Shown: positions 34,952 to 44,212 of the stretch, piece after piece | Position numbering within the stretch: position 1 is the first letter of the stretch | Layout: each line of letters starts with the position of its first letter | Assembly: GCA_938028705.1 (NCBI GenBank) | Contig: CALIZI010000159.1 | Location: 1-57,148, forward strand | Reading direction: 5' to 3' | Length of the DNA stretch: 57,148 nucleotides | Source: an uncultured Saprospiraceae bacterium | GTDB taxonomy: Bacteria > Bacteroidota > Bacteroidia > Chitinophagales > Saprospiraceae | Position numbers and translations under genes: made by a program | Notes under the pieces: model-generated | Told to the model about the DNA's origin: nothing | Seen by the model: only the letters and a program-made list of their open reading frames with translations | The model's database searches: none

Positions 34952-35158
34952 GGACTTTGGACAAAATGGGAACTAGTCTCGGCTGAGCCGAGAGGGAAAT
35001 TAGATTTAGAATCGTAACTCATTGATAACCAATTGAATAATTTTTATTAATAAAATAAAACATGTAATTAATTACTTTTTGTAAAAATCTAAAAAAGTTC
35101 CGATAGTTATCGGGATTACCTAATTTCCTAATTCCCCAATTCCCTCTGTCCAAAGTCC
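34952..35158 (-). repeat. R1 dispersed element, copy 5
   Basis: The ends are GGACTTTGGACAAAATGGG and CTCTGTCCAAAGTCC. All interior boxes appear in reverse order. It contains an extra perfect hairpin CTCGGCTGAGCCGAG (34977-34991); copy 4 has a diverged form at the same place. Confidence 0.88.
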
Positions 35159-35274
35159 AAAATGAAGATTTATTCGATTTTTGAAATTTACCTCCATTTG
35201 CTTATTTCACCATAATGCCTTATTTTGTATTTATTTTGAAAACATGATTATTAAACAATTAAATTTTATGTAGT

Positions 35275-36942
35275 ATGAAAACCTTAATACACATTACAAC
35301 AATCGTATTATTGTGTGTCAGTTTTGCTTACGCACAATCAGAAAATCAAATCATCGTCCAACTCCATGAAGGCAGCGATGTAGCTGATTTGACCGACACT
35401 TACCGAATGCACAAAGGACAAAACACCGGATTGCATTCTAAAAAATTATTATCTAAACGACTGAATATCTGGCTATTAGAGTTTGATGCGAAAAAAGCCG
35501 ATACACGCGACATGCTGCTTGCTGTAAGGACAAGCAATGCCGTTACTGCGGCACAAGGCAATCATCCGGTCAGTTTTCGGACCGACCCGAATGACGCTTT
35601 GTATGGCAACCAATGGCAATATGATAATGACGGTTCCGACGGCGGTGTATCCGACGCAGACATCGACGCACCACAAGCCTGGGATGTTACAACAGGCGGA
35701 ACGACTATCTTGGGCGACGAAATCGTAATAGCCATAGTGGATGGTGGTGTCAATTTACAACACTCAGATTTGCAAGATAATATCTGGACAAACAGTGGTG
35801 AAATTCCCGCAAATGGTATAGACGATGATGGCAATGGCTTCATAGACGATTATCAGGGCTGGAATTTTAATGATGATACCAACGACATCGGCAACGCACA
35901 ACAAGGACATTGGCATGGTACACCTGTCATGGGTATTGTCGGTGCATCAGGCAATAATATAGCGGGTGTCAGCGGTGTCAATTGGGATATAAAAGTGATG
36001 AACCTCGTTGGCAATAGCAATGACGACGCGGTGATTGCTGCTTACGATTATGCCCTCAATATGCGGGCAAGATACAATGAAACCGATGGTCAGGAGGGTG
36101 CTTTTGTAGTAGCTACCAATGCCTCCCTTGGCAGAAGCGGCTTCCCCGAAGATGCACCGGTTTGGTGCGCCATGTACGATGCACTCGGCGAAGTAGGTAT
36201 CATCAGTGCAGGTGCCACGACCAACAGCTCAACCGACGTGGATGTAGAAGGTGATATACCAACCTCTTGTCCGAGTAACTACCTGATTACTGTTACCAAT
36301 ACCGACAGGCGAGACAACAAAGCAGCAGGTGCAGGATATGGACTGACCACCATTGACTTGGGTGCGCCGGGGGCTGAGACCTTTACAGTAGAAAATTCGG
36401 GCAATTATGGTGCTTTCGGTGGTACATCGGCAGCTACGCCACATGTAGCGGGAGCTGCGGCTTTGCTCTACGGTACGCCTGTGCCTTCCTTCATGAATGA
36501 TGTGCGCCAAGACCCAAAGGATGCTGCACGACTGGTCAAAAACTTCATCCTTCAAGGTGTGGACGAAATCATTGATTTACAAGGCATTACGGTGACAGGC
36601 GGCAGACTCAACCTATATAATAGTGTTGAGAATTTGCAAAATTACTACGGTGCGGAAAGACAAATATTTCCTAATGATGCCGTCTTTATCAATAGCATTT
36701 CACCCAATCCGACCGGCGATGATGTCCGTATAGAAATTAAACTTTATGAGACGACTTTTCTTAGTCTCAAAGTATATAATAGCTTAGGACAACAAACCTA
36801 TAAAAAGTCATTTGGCAAGGTAGATAGAGGCTTGCACCGCACCAATATTCCTTTTAAAGGTTTGGCTCCGGGAGTCTATTTTGTCAATGTGGTTGCTGAT
36901 AGTTTCGGTAGTGTGGCAGCTACAAAAGTGGTGGTGGAGTAG
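35275..36942 (+). CDS. secreted subtilisin-like (S8) peptidase, T9SS cargo
   Basis: 555 residues. Signal peptide 1-21 (ends AYAQ). An inhibitor-like propeptide (about 24-95) precedes the S8 domain with the catalytic triad Asp156 (IAIVDGGVN), His214 (HWHGTPVMG) and Ser385 (GGTSAATPHVAGAAALL). A Ca-type loop NGIDDDGNGFIDD follows the Asp. The last 85 residues form a T9SS sorting domain (INSISPNPTGDDVRIEIKL ... GLAPGVYFVNVVADSFG). It should be exported to the surface or medium and cut protein. It is transcribed alone downstream of R1 copy 5. Confidence 0.95.
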   Translation: MKTLIHITTIVLLCVSFAYAQSENQIIVQLHEGSDVADLTDTYRMHKGQNTGLHSKKLLSKRLNIWLLEFDAKKADTRDMLLAVRTSNAVTAAQGNHPVSFRTDPNDALYGNQWQYDNDGSDGGVSDADIDAPQAWDVTTGGTTILGDEIVIAIVDGGVNLQHSDLQDNIWTNSGEIPANGIDDDGNGFIDDYQGWNFNDDTNDIGNAQQGHWHGTPVMGIVGASGNNIAGVSGVNWDIKVMNLVGNSNDDAVIAAYDYALNMRARYNETDGQEGAFVVATNASLGRSGFPEDAPVWCAMYDALGEVGIISAGATTNSSTDVDVEGDIPTSCPSNYLITVTNTDRRDNKAAGAGYGLTTIDLGAPGAETFTVENSGNYGAFGGTSAATPHVAGAAALLYGTPVPSFMNDVRQDPKDAARLVKNFILQGVDEIIDLQGITVTGGRLNLYNSVENLQNYYGAERQIFPNDAVFINSISPNPTGDDVRIEIKLYETTFLSLKVYNSLGQQTYKKSFGKVDRGLHRTNIPFKGLAPGVYFVNVVADSFGSVAATKVVVE

Positions 36943-36950
36943 AATAGTGA

Positions 36951-37207
36951 TTCGTAATTAGTTGATCAGTGATTAGTTCGATAAATGTAAAATGTAAAAG
37001 AGTATAACGTGAATATTTTTATTTTATAAAATTAAGTTTTTATAAATATTATTTTAAAATAAATAAATAATTTCACTTCCTATCGACACTTTTACATTTT
37101 ACATTTATTATTTTACATTTTACATTTTATATTCTCACCACATTTTTCTAATTTCCCCACTTACAAATTCCCCGATTTCCTAATCAACCAATTTACCCAA
37201 AGTCTAA
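36951..37207. repeat. 7-mer array with dyad symmetry and partial R1 end
   Basis: AAATGTAAAATGTAAAAGAG (about 36982) is complemented by CTTTTACATTTTACATTTAT and TTTTACATTTTACATTTTAT words (about 37088-37131) in 7-base steps. From 37145 TCTAATTTCCCC...CGATTTCCTAATC...CCAAAGTCTA is a diverged right end of R1. It reaches to 3 bases before the manC start. Confidence 0.75.
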
Positions 37208-37210
37208 TAG

Positions 37211-38287
37211 ATGAATAACAACTACGTAGCCATCATGGCAGGCGGTATCGGTAGTCGGTTTTGGCCCGGTAGCCGCATACATCGCCCCAAGCAATTTCTG
37301 GATATTCTCGGTACGGGAAAATCATTGATACGCTTGACTTTTGAACGATTTTTAAATGTTTGTCCGGCAGAACATATTTTTATTTTGACCAATAAAATAT
37401 ACCGCGAACAAGTCAAACAACACCTCCCCGAACTTTCCTACGACCAAATCCTTTGCGAACCCTCGCGCAATAATACCGCACCTTGTGTAGCTTATACCGC
37501 TTTCAAATTGCATGGTATCAACCCTAATGCAAATTTTGTCGTAGCACCTTCCGACCATATTATTTTACAAGAAAATGCCTTTGTAGAAACCATACAAAAA
37601 GCCCTCCATTTTACGGAAAATAATAATGCACTTGCTACGCTCGGCATTCGCCCTTCCCGCCCCGATACGGGCTATGGCTATATCAATTTTGGTGCGGAAG
37701 CGGAAGCGGGTATTCACAAGGTCATTCGCTTTACCGAAAAGCCCGATATTGACCGCGCCACACAATTTGTAGCAAGCGGCGATTACCTCTGGAATGCCGG
37801 TATTTTTATCTGGAAAGCCGCCAATATTATCAATGCCTTCGAGGAGCATCAGCCGGAAATTTATACTGTTTTTAATACTATAAAAAGCGACCTCAATACT
37901 GCGAAAGAACAAAACACGATAGATATAGCTTATCCCACAACACCCAGTATATCAATTGATTACGCCATCATGGAAAAGGCGAAAAACGTCTATACTATTC
38001 CATCCGAATTTGGTTGGTCGGACTTGGGAACATGGAACTCTCTACACGCCGAATTTGAAAAAGACGAAGCGAATAATGCGCTTAATTCTGACAATATTCT
38101 CGTTCGCGATACACGCGATTGCCTGATACGTGCGCCTAAAGATAAATTGGTCGTCGTGAAGGATATGGAGAATTATATCATTGTGGACGAGGAAGATGTG
38201 TTGCTTATTTATCCGAAAAATAAGGAGCAGGAAATTAAAGCCATTACGAAAGAAATTGAAGCGCAGAAAGGAGATAAGTATTTGTAG
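37211..38287 (+). CDS. manC: mannose-1-phosphate guanylyltransferase
   Basis: A 358-residue nucleotidyltransferase making GDP-mannose from mannose-1-phosphate and GTP for surface glycans. The N-terminal nucleotide loop GGIGSRFWPGSR with PKQFLDI, the metal/substrate region VVAPSDHII, FTEKPD and the product-binding GDYLWNAGIFIWKA are typical. It has no phosphomannose isomerase domain, as in other short ManC forms. It stands alone and ends at a strong terminator. Confidence 0.95.
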   Translation: MNNNYVAIMAGGIGSRFWPGSRIHRPKQFLDILGTGKSLIRLTFERFLNVCPAEHIFILTNKIYREQVKQHLPELSYDQILCEPSRNNTAPCVAYTAFKLHGINPNANFVVAPSDHIILQENAFVETIQKALHFTENNNALATLGIRPSRPDTGYGYINFGAEAEAGIHKVIRFTEKPDIDRATQFVASGDYLWNAGIFIWKAANIINAFEEHQPEIYTVFNTIKSDLNTAKEQNTIDIAYPTTPSISIDYAIMEKAKNVYTIPSEFGWSDLGTWNSLHAEFEKDEANNALNSDNILVRDTRDCLIRAPKDKLVVVKDMENYIIVDEEDVLLIYPKNKEQEIKAITKEIEAQKGDKYL

Positions 38288-38331
38288 ATATTGAACAATC
38301 AACAGGCAACTCTGCCAAAAGAAGTATAAAA

Positions 38332-38370
38332 AAACTTGCCTTGCATTTTCAAAATGCAAGGCAAGTTTTT
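38332..38370 (+). terminator. strong rho-independent terminator
   Basis: ACTTGCCTTGCATTTT pairs perfectly with AAAATGCAAGGCAAGT around a single C, followed by a T run. It ends the manC transcript. Confidence 0.93.
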
Positions 38371-38731
38371 TTTATGATAAAGCCATTCCCTAATGGATAA
38401 CTCTCCTGTAAAATTCAGATAAAAATACATGTTATCTTCTTAATTTTTACTTATTATAAATATTTGATTATCAATTATTTATAACATTTCACTTCTGTTT
38501 ACTTTCCTTATTTATTTCCTTTTTTTGTCAAGCGAAGAAATACTTATATCTCTAATTTTGTATGCAAGCATCTCAACAAATCACAACCTGCAAAGGTCAC
38601 TTTTCAAACCTTGAAAGGATATTGTAATATCAAGGTTGAATACAAACTTGTGTACATACACTCTGAAAGCGTATAATTTTCAATCTGATACAAACTTAAT
38701 TTTCAAATGTTTTAAAAACAATTAAGCAATC
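38371..38731. other. leader/spacer before the STN-like gene
   Basis: AT-rich, with one hairpin: AACCTTGA (about 38614) pairs with TCAAGGTT (about 38630) around AAGGATATTGTAATA. It could be a leader structure. No gene is seen. Confidence 0.4.
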
Positions 38732-39826
38732 ATGAAAAAAACATTTTTCTTTTTACTTCTGGTATGTTCGGGCATATTTTCGGCTTACAGCGTACAGCAG
38801 CCTGCCCGCATGTCGGTAAAGTATAATCCGGCAAAACATACCCTAAGCCTAAACATCGAAAAAGCACCGGTCTCTTCTCTAATTGATGAATTGGCAAAGC
38901 AGGATTTTGAATTATTCATCGTCAATCAGGACACGGATTTTTCGGTAACAGGCAACTTCAATGAGCAGCCCGTTGATGAGGTATTGGCAAAGGTGATTCC
39001 TTCCAAGTACCGCTATTTTTATCGCGTGAACGACAAAGCCGCTACCGCGATGCTCCAACAAAAATCCATCCCCCAAGCAGCTACCCTAAAGCAGCAAGGC
39101 AACAAAAGAATGGCTGCCAAAAGCGGTTTGCCTAAACTGACTGACGCAAAAGCACTCGTTGCCGATGTGAAATTCAAAGCCGCACCAAAAGACATGACCG
39201 CCATTATTAAAAAAGATGCTGCACTCGAGCGCAACACTCCCCGCTTGAAAGGTGGAGAGGGCATGACCAGTCCTAAAGCGATTCAACCTGCCAGCGTCAA
39301 AGCATCAGCTAAAGAAAAAGGCGAAGTCGTGGCAAAAGGAAGAGCAGGCATTGGTCGTGGTGGCGACGAGCATACAGTGGTCTTGTTCAAAGTCACCAAA
39401 TCAGGTATGGAAGCCGTCAGCCAAACCGTAGAGCGGGGAGCCTATAATCCTAAAAATCAAAGCCTTAAAGGAGATTTTCTGGTCACAGGGAGCGACGGAA
39501 GCAATGTGGTATTTATGCAAAGTGTAGAAAATCCGCTCGAATCCCGCGCTATTTATGACCCGGAAAACGGCTCACCGGACCACGGCACATTTGAGTTGGA
39601 AGAAAACTACATCGCCGTCAAAATGCCCAAGAAATACGCCGATGCCACAAATGCCCCTAAGCTGAAGGTCCAACTGGCGAAAGTCAATCCGGCAGAGTCT
39701 GCGGAAATACTGCAAAAATTCAGAACAAAACAATTGCGTACGACTGATTTGTCCGGTAAGGTAGAGGTCATCAAACGAGCTAAACAACTTGATGCTTCTA
39801 TAATCAAATTAAACAGAAATAAGTAG
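38732..39826 (+). CDS. exported protein with STN/secretin-N-like domain
   Basis: 364 residues. Signal peptide 1-21 (ends SAYSV). Residues about 30-98 (LSLNIEKAPVSSLIDELAKQDFELFIVNQDTDFSVTGNFNEQPVDEVLAKVI) resemble the secretin and TonB short N-terminal (STN) domain, which sits in the periplasm and binds partner proteins. A low-complexity Ala/Lys-rich linker (about 105-215) leads to a beta-rich C-terminal half (VVLFKVTKSGMEAVSQTVERGAYNPKN). No outer-membrane barrel follows, so it is not a TonB receptor or secretin. It is next to the M64 peptidase gene on the same strand but 250 bases away. Confidence 0.7.
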   Translation: MKKTFFFLLLVCSGIFSAYSVQQPARMSVKYNPAKHTLSLNIEKAPVSSLIDELAKQDFELFIVNQDTDFSVTGNFNEQPVDEVLAKVIPSKYRYFYRVNDKAATAMLQQKSIPQAATLKQQGNKRMAAKSGLPKLTDAKALVADVKFKAAPKDMTAIIKKDAALERNTPRLKGGEGMTSPKAIQPASVKASAKEKGEVVAKGRAGIGRGGDEHTVVLFKVTKSGMEAVSQTVERGAYNPKNQSLKGDFLVTGSDGSNVVFMQSVENPLESRAIYDPENGSPDHGTFELEENYIAVKMPKKYADATNAPKLKVQLAKVNPAESAEILQKFRTKQLRTTDLSGKVEVIKRAKQLDASIIKLNRNK

Positions 39827-39828
39827 GA

Positions 39829-39890
39829 TTAATTAGTGAATCGGGTAATTGGTGAATCAGGTAATCAGTGAATTGGGTGATTATCAATTA
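39829..39890. repeat. 8-mer word array (GTGAATCG/GGTAATTG)
   Basis: TTAGTGAATCGGGTAATTGG and onward repeats GTGAATC/GGTAATC words in 8-base steps. It begins 3 bases after the stop codon and has no clear second arm. The rest of the gap to 40075 is AT-rich. Confidence 0.65.
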
Positions 39891-40075
39891 GTTAGTTTAT
39901 TGTTATATAAATTACTATTCATCAACATTTTAATTCAAAAAATATATTAAAATATTTTTCTGACTACTTAATTTTCCTTCACATTATTTTTTAAATATAA
40001 TTGTATTAAAAAATACAATAATTTTATAAAAAAAATATTTATTATAATACAATTTAAATATATAAAATCAAGAAA

Positions 40076-42175
40076 ATGAAAAAGCATATTTTACTGTTGC
40101 TCTTTTGTACGAGTACAATTTTTGCAACAGCTCAATCTAAAAGAACCTTACTGTATAGCGGTTCTTCTACCGATAAATTTGATATTGTATTTATGGGAGA
40201 TGGTTTTACTTCCTCTCAACAATCAGAGTTCAATACGCTGGTAGATAATTACTTTGAAGCCATTTTTACACACGATAATGGCGGATTGGATAATGTATTT
40301 TCTGAAATACAAGATGCCCTCAATGTATATCGTGTCAATATGAATTCTTCGGTCTCCGGTGTTTCTCAAATGGCATGTAACGATGGTAATGGTAATGCCT
40401 GCGGGAACACACCCACCACCCGAAATACTGCCTTCAGGTTTCGGTATTCCGGTTGCTGGAGTTGCTGTTGGATGCGGAAATCAAGTGATACAGACACCCG
40501 TATCAATAATGCCCTTAGTGCCGTAGGACTTGCAGGTGCAGAGTATGTGGTGATGATACTGAACCAGACGGGTCCCGGCGGTTGTTCGTATGGTCGCGTA
40601 TTGTCTATCAACAAATCTACTTCAAACAGAGTCTTGCTTCACGAATTGGGACATTCAGTAGGCAATTTGGCAGATGAGTACGACAGACCCGGCTGCCATA
40701 GCGGTTCCAATCCTTCACGTCGCAATGTAGATACCTCCGTCAGTCCTTCCAAATGGAATAAATTTGCACGCTCTAGCATTACAACAGGTAATCCGGTGGA
40801 ATACAACGTAAGCCAAACCGGACATTTTGAAGGTGCAAGATACAGAGAAGATTGTATCTATCGCCCTACGAGCAACAGCACCATGCGAGGCAATACCAAT
40901 TTGTTTAACCCGCCCTCTTACGACCAGTTTTGGCAACTTAATAAGCCGCGTAGTGATTATAATTTTGAAAAAGTATATACCGGAAATTTCAAAGGTTCCA
41001 ATCATTCGGATGTCGTATTGCATTATGGCAAATATCTGGCTGCTTATGAGGTGGGCGTACCCGATGGCTTCACAGGAAGTGGTGCTTATACCCGCGTAAA
41101 AAGTTCTTATATGGTGGATAAAACCATTGAAGGACCCGGCGGCACTTGGTACGTCAATCCAAAAGACAAGTATTTTGCAGGTGATTTTACGGGAGATGGC
41201 AAAGACGATTTACTGGTATTTTATCCAAACGGTCAATACAGTCGATTCGGACTTTTAAAGTCTGTAAGTGACGGATTTGAATGTGTCAAAAAATACTATT
41301 ACAACCTTCCGGGCTGGCAAATGCGCGACGGAGACCGTTACTATATCGGTGATTTTAATGGTGACGGAAAAGATGATATTTACATATTTAATGCTAGCAA
41401 TTGGAATCAGGGCTACGTGTGTATGTTACGCTCTACGGGTAGTGCATTGGCTTATACGAAGCGTTATGACCAATACCTGCCGGGCAATTATATTACAAAT
41501 AGTGACGAACTGTATATTGCTGATATTAATGGAGATAATAAGGATGAATTTGTATTGTACAAACGAAATACGCAGACGACCCGTATTTATAAATCCAATG
41601 GTTCGTCGCTCAGTATGTCGGGCGAATATTTCCAAAGTCTTCCCGGATGGACAAGCAAAGCGGGTGACCAATACCACATCGCCGATATCAACGGAGATGG
41701 TAAAGACGACCTTTATGTATTCAATGGGAATGATTGGAATAAGGAGTACATGCTCTTGCTTCGTTCCAATGGCAATAGCTACAATTACATTAAGCGTTAT
41801 GATGATGCAATGCCCAACTGGAATATGAGTAATAATGATAAGTATTATGTGGCAGATGTCAATGGAGACGGTAAAGACGATCTGTATGTTTATAATACAG
41901 CAGACTGGTCAACTCAATGGCTGGGAACTATCGTATCGGACGGTAGTGGTGTAGAAGCCAAAACCAAACAAAGCGACTGGATAGGCGGTTGGAATTTGGG
42001 TTCGGTAGATAATCTGATTGTAGATAATCGTCCTACAGGTAATCGCGACAACCTGTTTATTCATAATGAAAACTGGTTTGGTTATATGTGGCCCGGCAAT
42101 AGCAGCGTGTATCTTCGCGCTATGTATAAGGATTACATTCATGCGTTTAAGCATCACGATTACGGTTGGTATTGA
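40076..42175 (+). CDS. secreted M64 (IgA-peptidase-like) metallopeptidase with FG-GAP repeats
   Basis: 699 residues. Signal peptide 1-20 (ends FATAQ). M64 domain about 30-300: DIVFMGDGFT near the start and the zinc site HELGHSVGNLADEYDRPG (from His189; the downstream DEY is the M64 hallmark). From about 310 to 650, FG-GAP/VCBS-type repeats carry Ca-binding loops (GDFTGDGKDDLLVF, GDFNGDGKDDIYIF, ADINGDGKDDLYVF, ADVNGDGKDDLYVY). The C terminus (YKDYIHAFKHHDYGWY) is not a recognisable T9SS sorting domain, unlike the other secreted peptidases here. A cluster of Cys (CWSCCW, about 127-132) is unusual. Confidence 0.9.
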   Translation: MKKHILLLLFCTSTIFATAQSKRTLLYSGSSTDKFDIVFMGDGFTSSQQSEFNTLVDNYFEAIFTHDNGGLDNVFSEIQDALNVYRVNMNSSVSGVSQMACNDGNGNACGNTPTTRNTAFRFRYSGCWSCCWMRKSSDTDTRINNALSAVGLAGAEYVVMILNQTGPGGCSYGRVLSINKSTSNRVLLHELGHSVGNLADEYDRPGCHSGSNPSRRNVDTSVSPSKWNKFARSSITTGNPVEYNVSQTGHFEGARYREDCIYRPTSNSTMRGNTNLFNPPSYDQFWQLNKPRSDYNFEKVYTGNFKGSNHSDVVLHYGKYLAAYEVGVPDGFTGSGAYTRVKSSYMVDKTIEGPGGTWYVNPKDKYFAGDFTGDGKDDLLVFYPNGQYSRFGLLKSVSDGFECVKKYYYNLPGWQMRDGDRYYIGDFNGDGKDDIYIFNASNWNQGYVCMLRSTGSALAYTKRYDQYLPGNYITNSDELYIADINGDNKDEFVLYKRNTQTTRIYKSNGSSLSMSGEYFQSLPGWTSKAGDQYHIADINGDGKDDLYVFNGNDWNKEYMLLLRSNGNSYNYIKRYDDAMPNWNMSNNDKYYVADVNGDGKDDLYVYNTADWSTQWLGTIVSDGSGVEAKTKQSDWIGGWNLGSVDNLIVDNRPTGNRDNLFIHNENWFGYMWPGNSSVYLRAMYKDYIHAFKHHDYGWY

Positions 42176-42204
42176 TTGTAATCAATATATAACCGGACTT
42201 TAGA

Positions 42205-42331
42205 AACAGGTAATTAGGTTAATTTGTTGATTGTGAGTATTTTAATAATGCGTTATTATTAATTTAAATAATTTTAAATAAAATTTATTTTTAATTCAAA
42301 ATCAGCAAATTAACCTGATTACCTGTTTAAT
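42205..42331. repeat. inverted repeat made of 8-mer words
   Basis: AAACAGGTAATTAGGTTAAT (from about 42204) is complemented by ATTAACCTGATTACCTGTTT (to about 42330). The words GGTAATTA/GGTTAATT have an 8-base step. Confidence 0.75.
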
Positions 42332-42398
42332 CGGGGTGCGATTCGTTTTTGTACCCATGCTCATTTTTAATTTTTATTCAATCATGGACGGCATTGGG

Positions 42399-42502
42399 CT
42401 TGAATTTGGGCTAAAACTCGTCAGACATTTAAACTTTGCCGAAAAATATGAGTTCGTCGGTGAATTTTGAAAATGTCAGACGAGTTTTAGCCCAAATTCA
42501 AG
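42399..42502. repeat. 32-bp inverted repeat
   Basis: The left arm 42399-42430 starts CTTGAATTTGGGCTAAAACT and the right arm 42471-42502 ends AGTTTTAGCCCAAATTCAAG, with one mismatch over 32 bases and a 40-base loop. It has no T run. It lies between the M64 stop and the convergent permease gene; the rest of 42503-42732 is AT-rich without features. Confidence 0.88.
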
Positions 42503-42732
42503 AGCAGACACCAACTATATTGAATAAAAATCGAACATGAAATTATCAAGTTAATTATTTTAATGAAAATATATTATAAAATAATTTTAATTATTAAAAT
42601 GACTTTTTTTTATTTTTAAAACATTTTAAAAAAAAATATTATTATAAATGACTTTTTTAAATGTAAGATTAACAAATTATACTGTTGCTTACTACACATT
42701 TAAATGTGGTCATTTGCGGGTTGTTGAATGTT

Positions 42733-44025
42733 TCATTTTATTCCTTCATTTGCCTTTATCCAAACATAAAAAGGAATACCCAGCATCAGCATCACAAAGC
42801 CCCAAAGCGTCACCTCTGCCCCTGAGCCGATGATGGCAAAAATAGAGAAGGCAAAGGCTGCCAATCCTATCCAAGTGCTTTTTCTTTTCCACATTGATAT
42901 ATGTTTGGATTCAGATAAAATCATATATGAAGCAGACGAAAACAGATAAGGTACAAGCACCGTCAGCGTGGACAGCAGCATCATAAATTCAAAGGCTTTA
43001 TTGAGTCCTTTGGTATAATTCAACATCATCAATACCGATACTAAAATACTCGATAAGACCATTCCGGCTGCGGGAGTTGCATAGCGATTGAGTCGGGCAA
43101 ATACCTTTGGAAAAACGCCGTCGCGTGCTGCTGCCAATGGGATTTGACCTTGCATCAGCAGCCAACCATTCAAAGCACCAAAGGTAGAAATGACAGCCCC
43201 TGCCGCTACAAAATACTCTGCACCCGAACCAAAAATCACTCGTGCTGCGTCGGCGAAAGGTGCAGTAGAATGTTGCAATTCATCGGGCGGAATAATGCCC
43301 ATAACAGCCACAGAACCCAAGATATAAATCGCTATGGCAGCCCAAGTACCGAGCCAAGTTGCTTTGGGAATTGTGCTTGTCGCATCATCAACATCATCCG
43401 ATGGAATAGTGGCAGATTCGATTCCAAGAAAGGCAAAAAGGGTCAGGGTAGTACATTGGATAATGGCAGTAAAATTGGTCTCACCACTCAAATTAAGCGG
43501 CGTAAAATGGTCAATTTTTACAAAAAACAAACCCACTAAGCTAATGATTATCAAGGGAATAACTTTGAGGATAGTCGTAATCAATTGAACATAGCCGGCA
43601 TTTTTGATGCCCCGACTATTGACCCAAGTGAGCAGCCAAATCACAGCCAATCCGAGTGCAATAGCCACAGGCGGTTGCTCATTCAATATCGGAAAAAAGA
43701 CCGACAGATAACCCAACATCGCTACCGTAATCGCCGCATTGGTACACCATATCGAAATCCAATATCCCCAAGCCACCAAGAAGCCCGAAAAATCGCCGAA
43801 GCCCGCTCGCGTATAGGTGTATGGACCACCGCTTTGTGGCACGATACTGCTCAATGTCGAAAAGACTTTTGCCAGCAACAAAGCTCCCGCCGCAGAAATC
43901 AACCAACCGTACAAACTAATCCCGCCATACGCCGCCAATGATGCAGGTAAGAGAAATATCCCCGACCCAATCATATTGCCCAAGACCAGAGAAGTGGATG
44001 TCCATTTTCCGATTTTTTTGTTCAT
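42733..44025 (-). CDS. APC family amino acid permease (AdiC/PotE-like)
   Basis: A 430-residue inner-membrane transporter with about 12 helices. The first helix carries the substrate motif LGNMIGSGIFLLPASLAAYG (GSGIF, typical of APC antiporters). SGGPYTYTRAGFGDFSGFLVAWGYWISIW and FAFLGIESATIPSDDVD match the AdiC/PotE/YjeH group, which exchanges basic amino acids, agmatine or polyamines. The substrate cannot be fixed. It follows the mutase gene on the same strand, separated by a 7-mer dyad array. Confidence 0.88.
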   Translation of the reverse strand: MNKKIGKWTSTSLVLGNMIGSGIFLLPASLAAYGGISLYGWLISAAGALLLAKVFSTLSSIVPQSGGPYTYTRAGFGDFSGFLVAWGYWISIWCTNAAITVAMLGYLSVFFPILNEQPPVAIALGLAVIWLLTWVNSRGIKNAGYVQLITTILKVIPLIIISLVGLFFVKIDHFTPLNLSGETNFTAIIQCTTLTLFAFLGIESATIPSDDVDDATSTIPKATWLGTWAAIAIYILGSVAVMGIIPPDELQHSTAPFADAARVIFGSGAEYFVAAGAVISTFGALNGWLLMQGQIPLAAARDGVFPKVFARLNRYATPAAGMVLSSILVSVLMMLNYTKGLNKAFEFMMLLSTLTVLVPYLFSSASYMILSESKHISMWKRKSTWIGLAAFAFSIFAIIGSGAEVTLWGFVMLMLGIPFYVWIKANEGIK

Positions 44026-44038
44026 GTTTGTAGTAAAT

Positions 44039-44212
44039 GAAATGTAAAATGTAAAATAATAAATGTAAAATGTAAAAGTGGTCGATAGGACGCAAGCAAA
44101 ATATTTTTACTTTTTTTATTTGTAAAAAGTTAATTGAATAGAAAAAATCACATTCATTTCACGTTATACTACTTTTACATTTTACATTTTGTGTTTTACA
44201 TTTTACATTTCA
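44039..44212. repeat. 7-mer word array with dyad symmetry (ATGTAAA/TTTACAT)
   Basis: AATGTAAAATGTAAAATAAT and ATGTAAAATGTAAAAG in 7-base steps (44040-44076) are complemented by CTTTTACATTTTACATTT and GTTTTACATTTTACATTTCA (about 44172-44212). The right arm ends in the stop codon of the mutase gene. Confidence 0.88.

Noticed and set aside
41268-41828. 186-codon alternative frame inside the M64 gene
   Set aside because: It overlaps the FG-GAP repeats, whose regular codon pattern keeps other frames open; there is no independent evidence.
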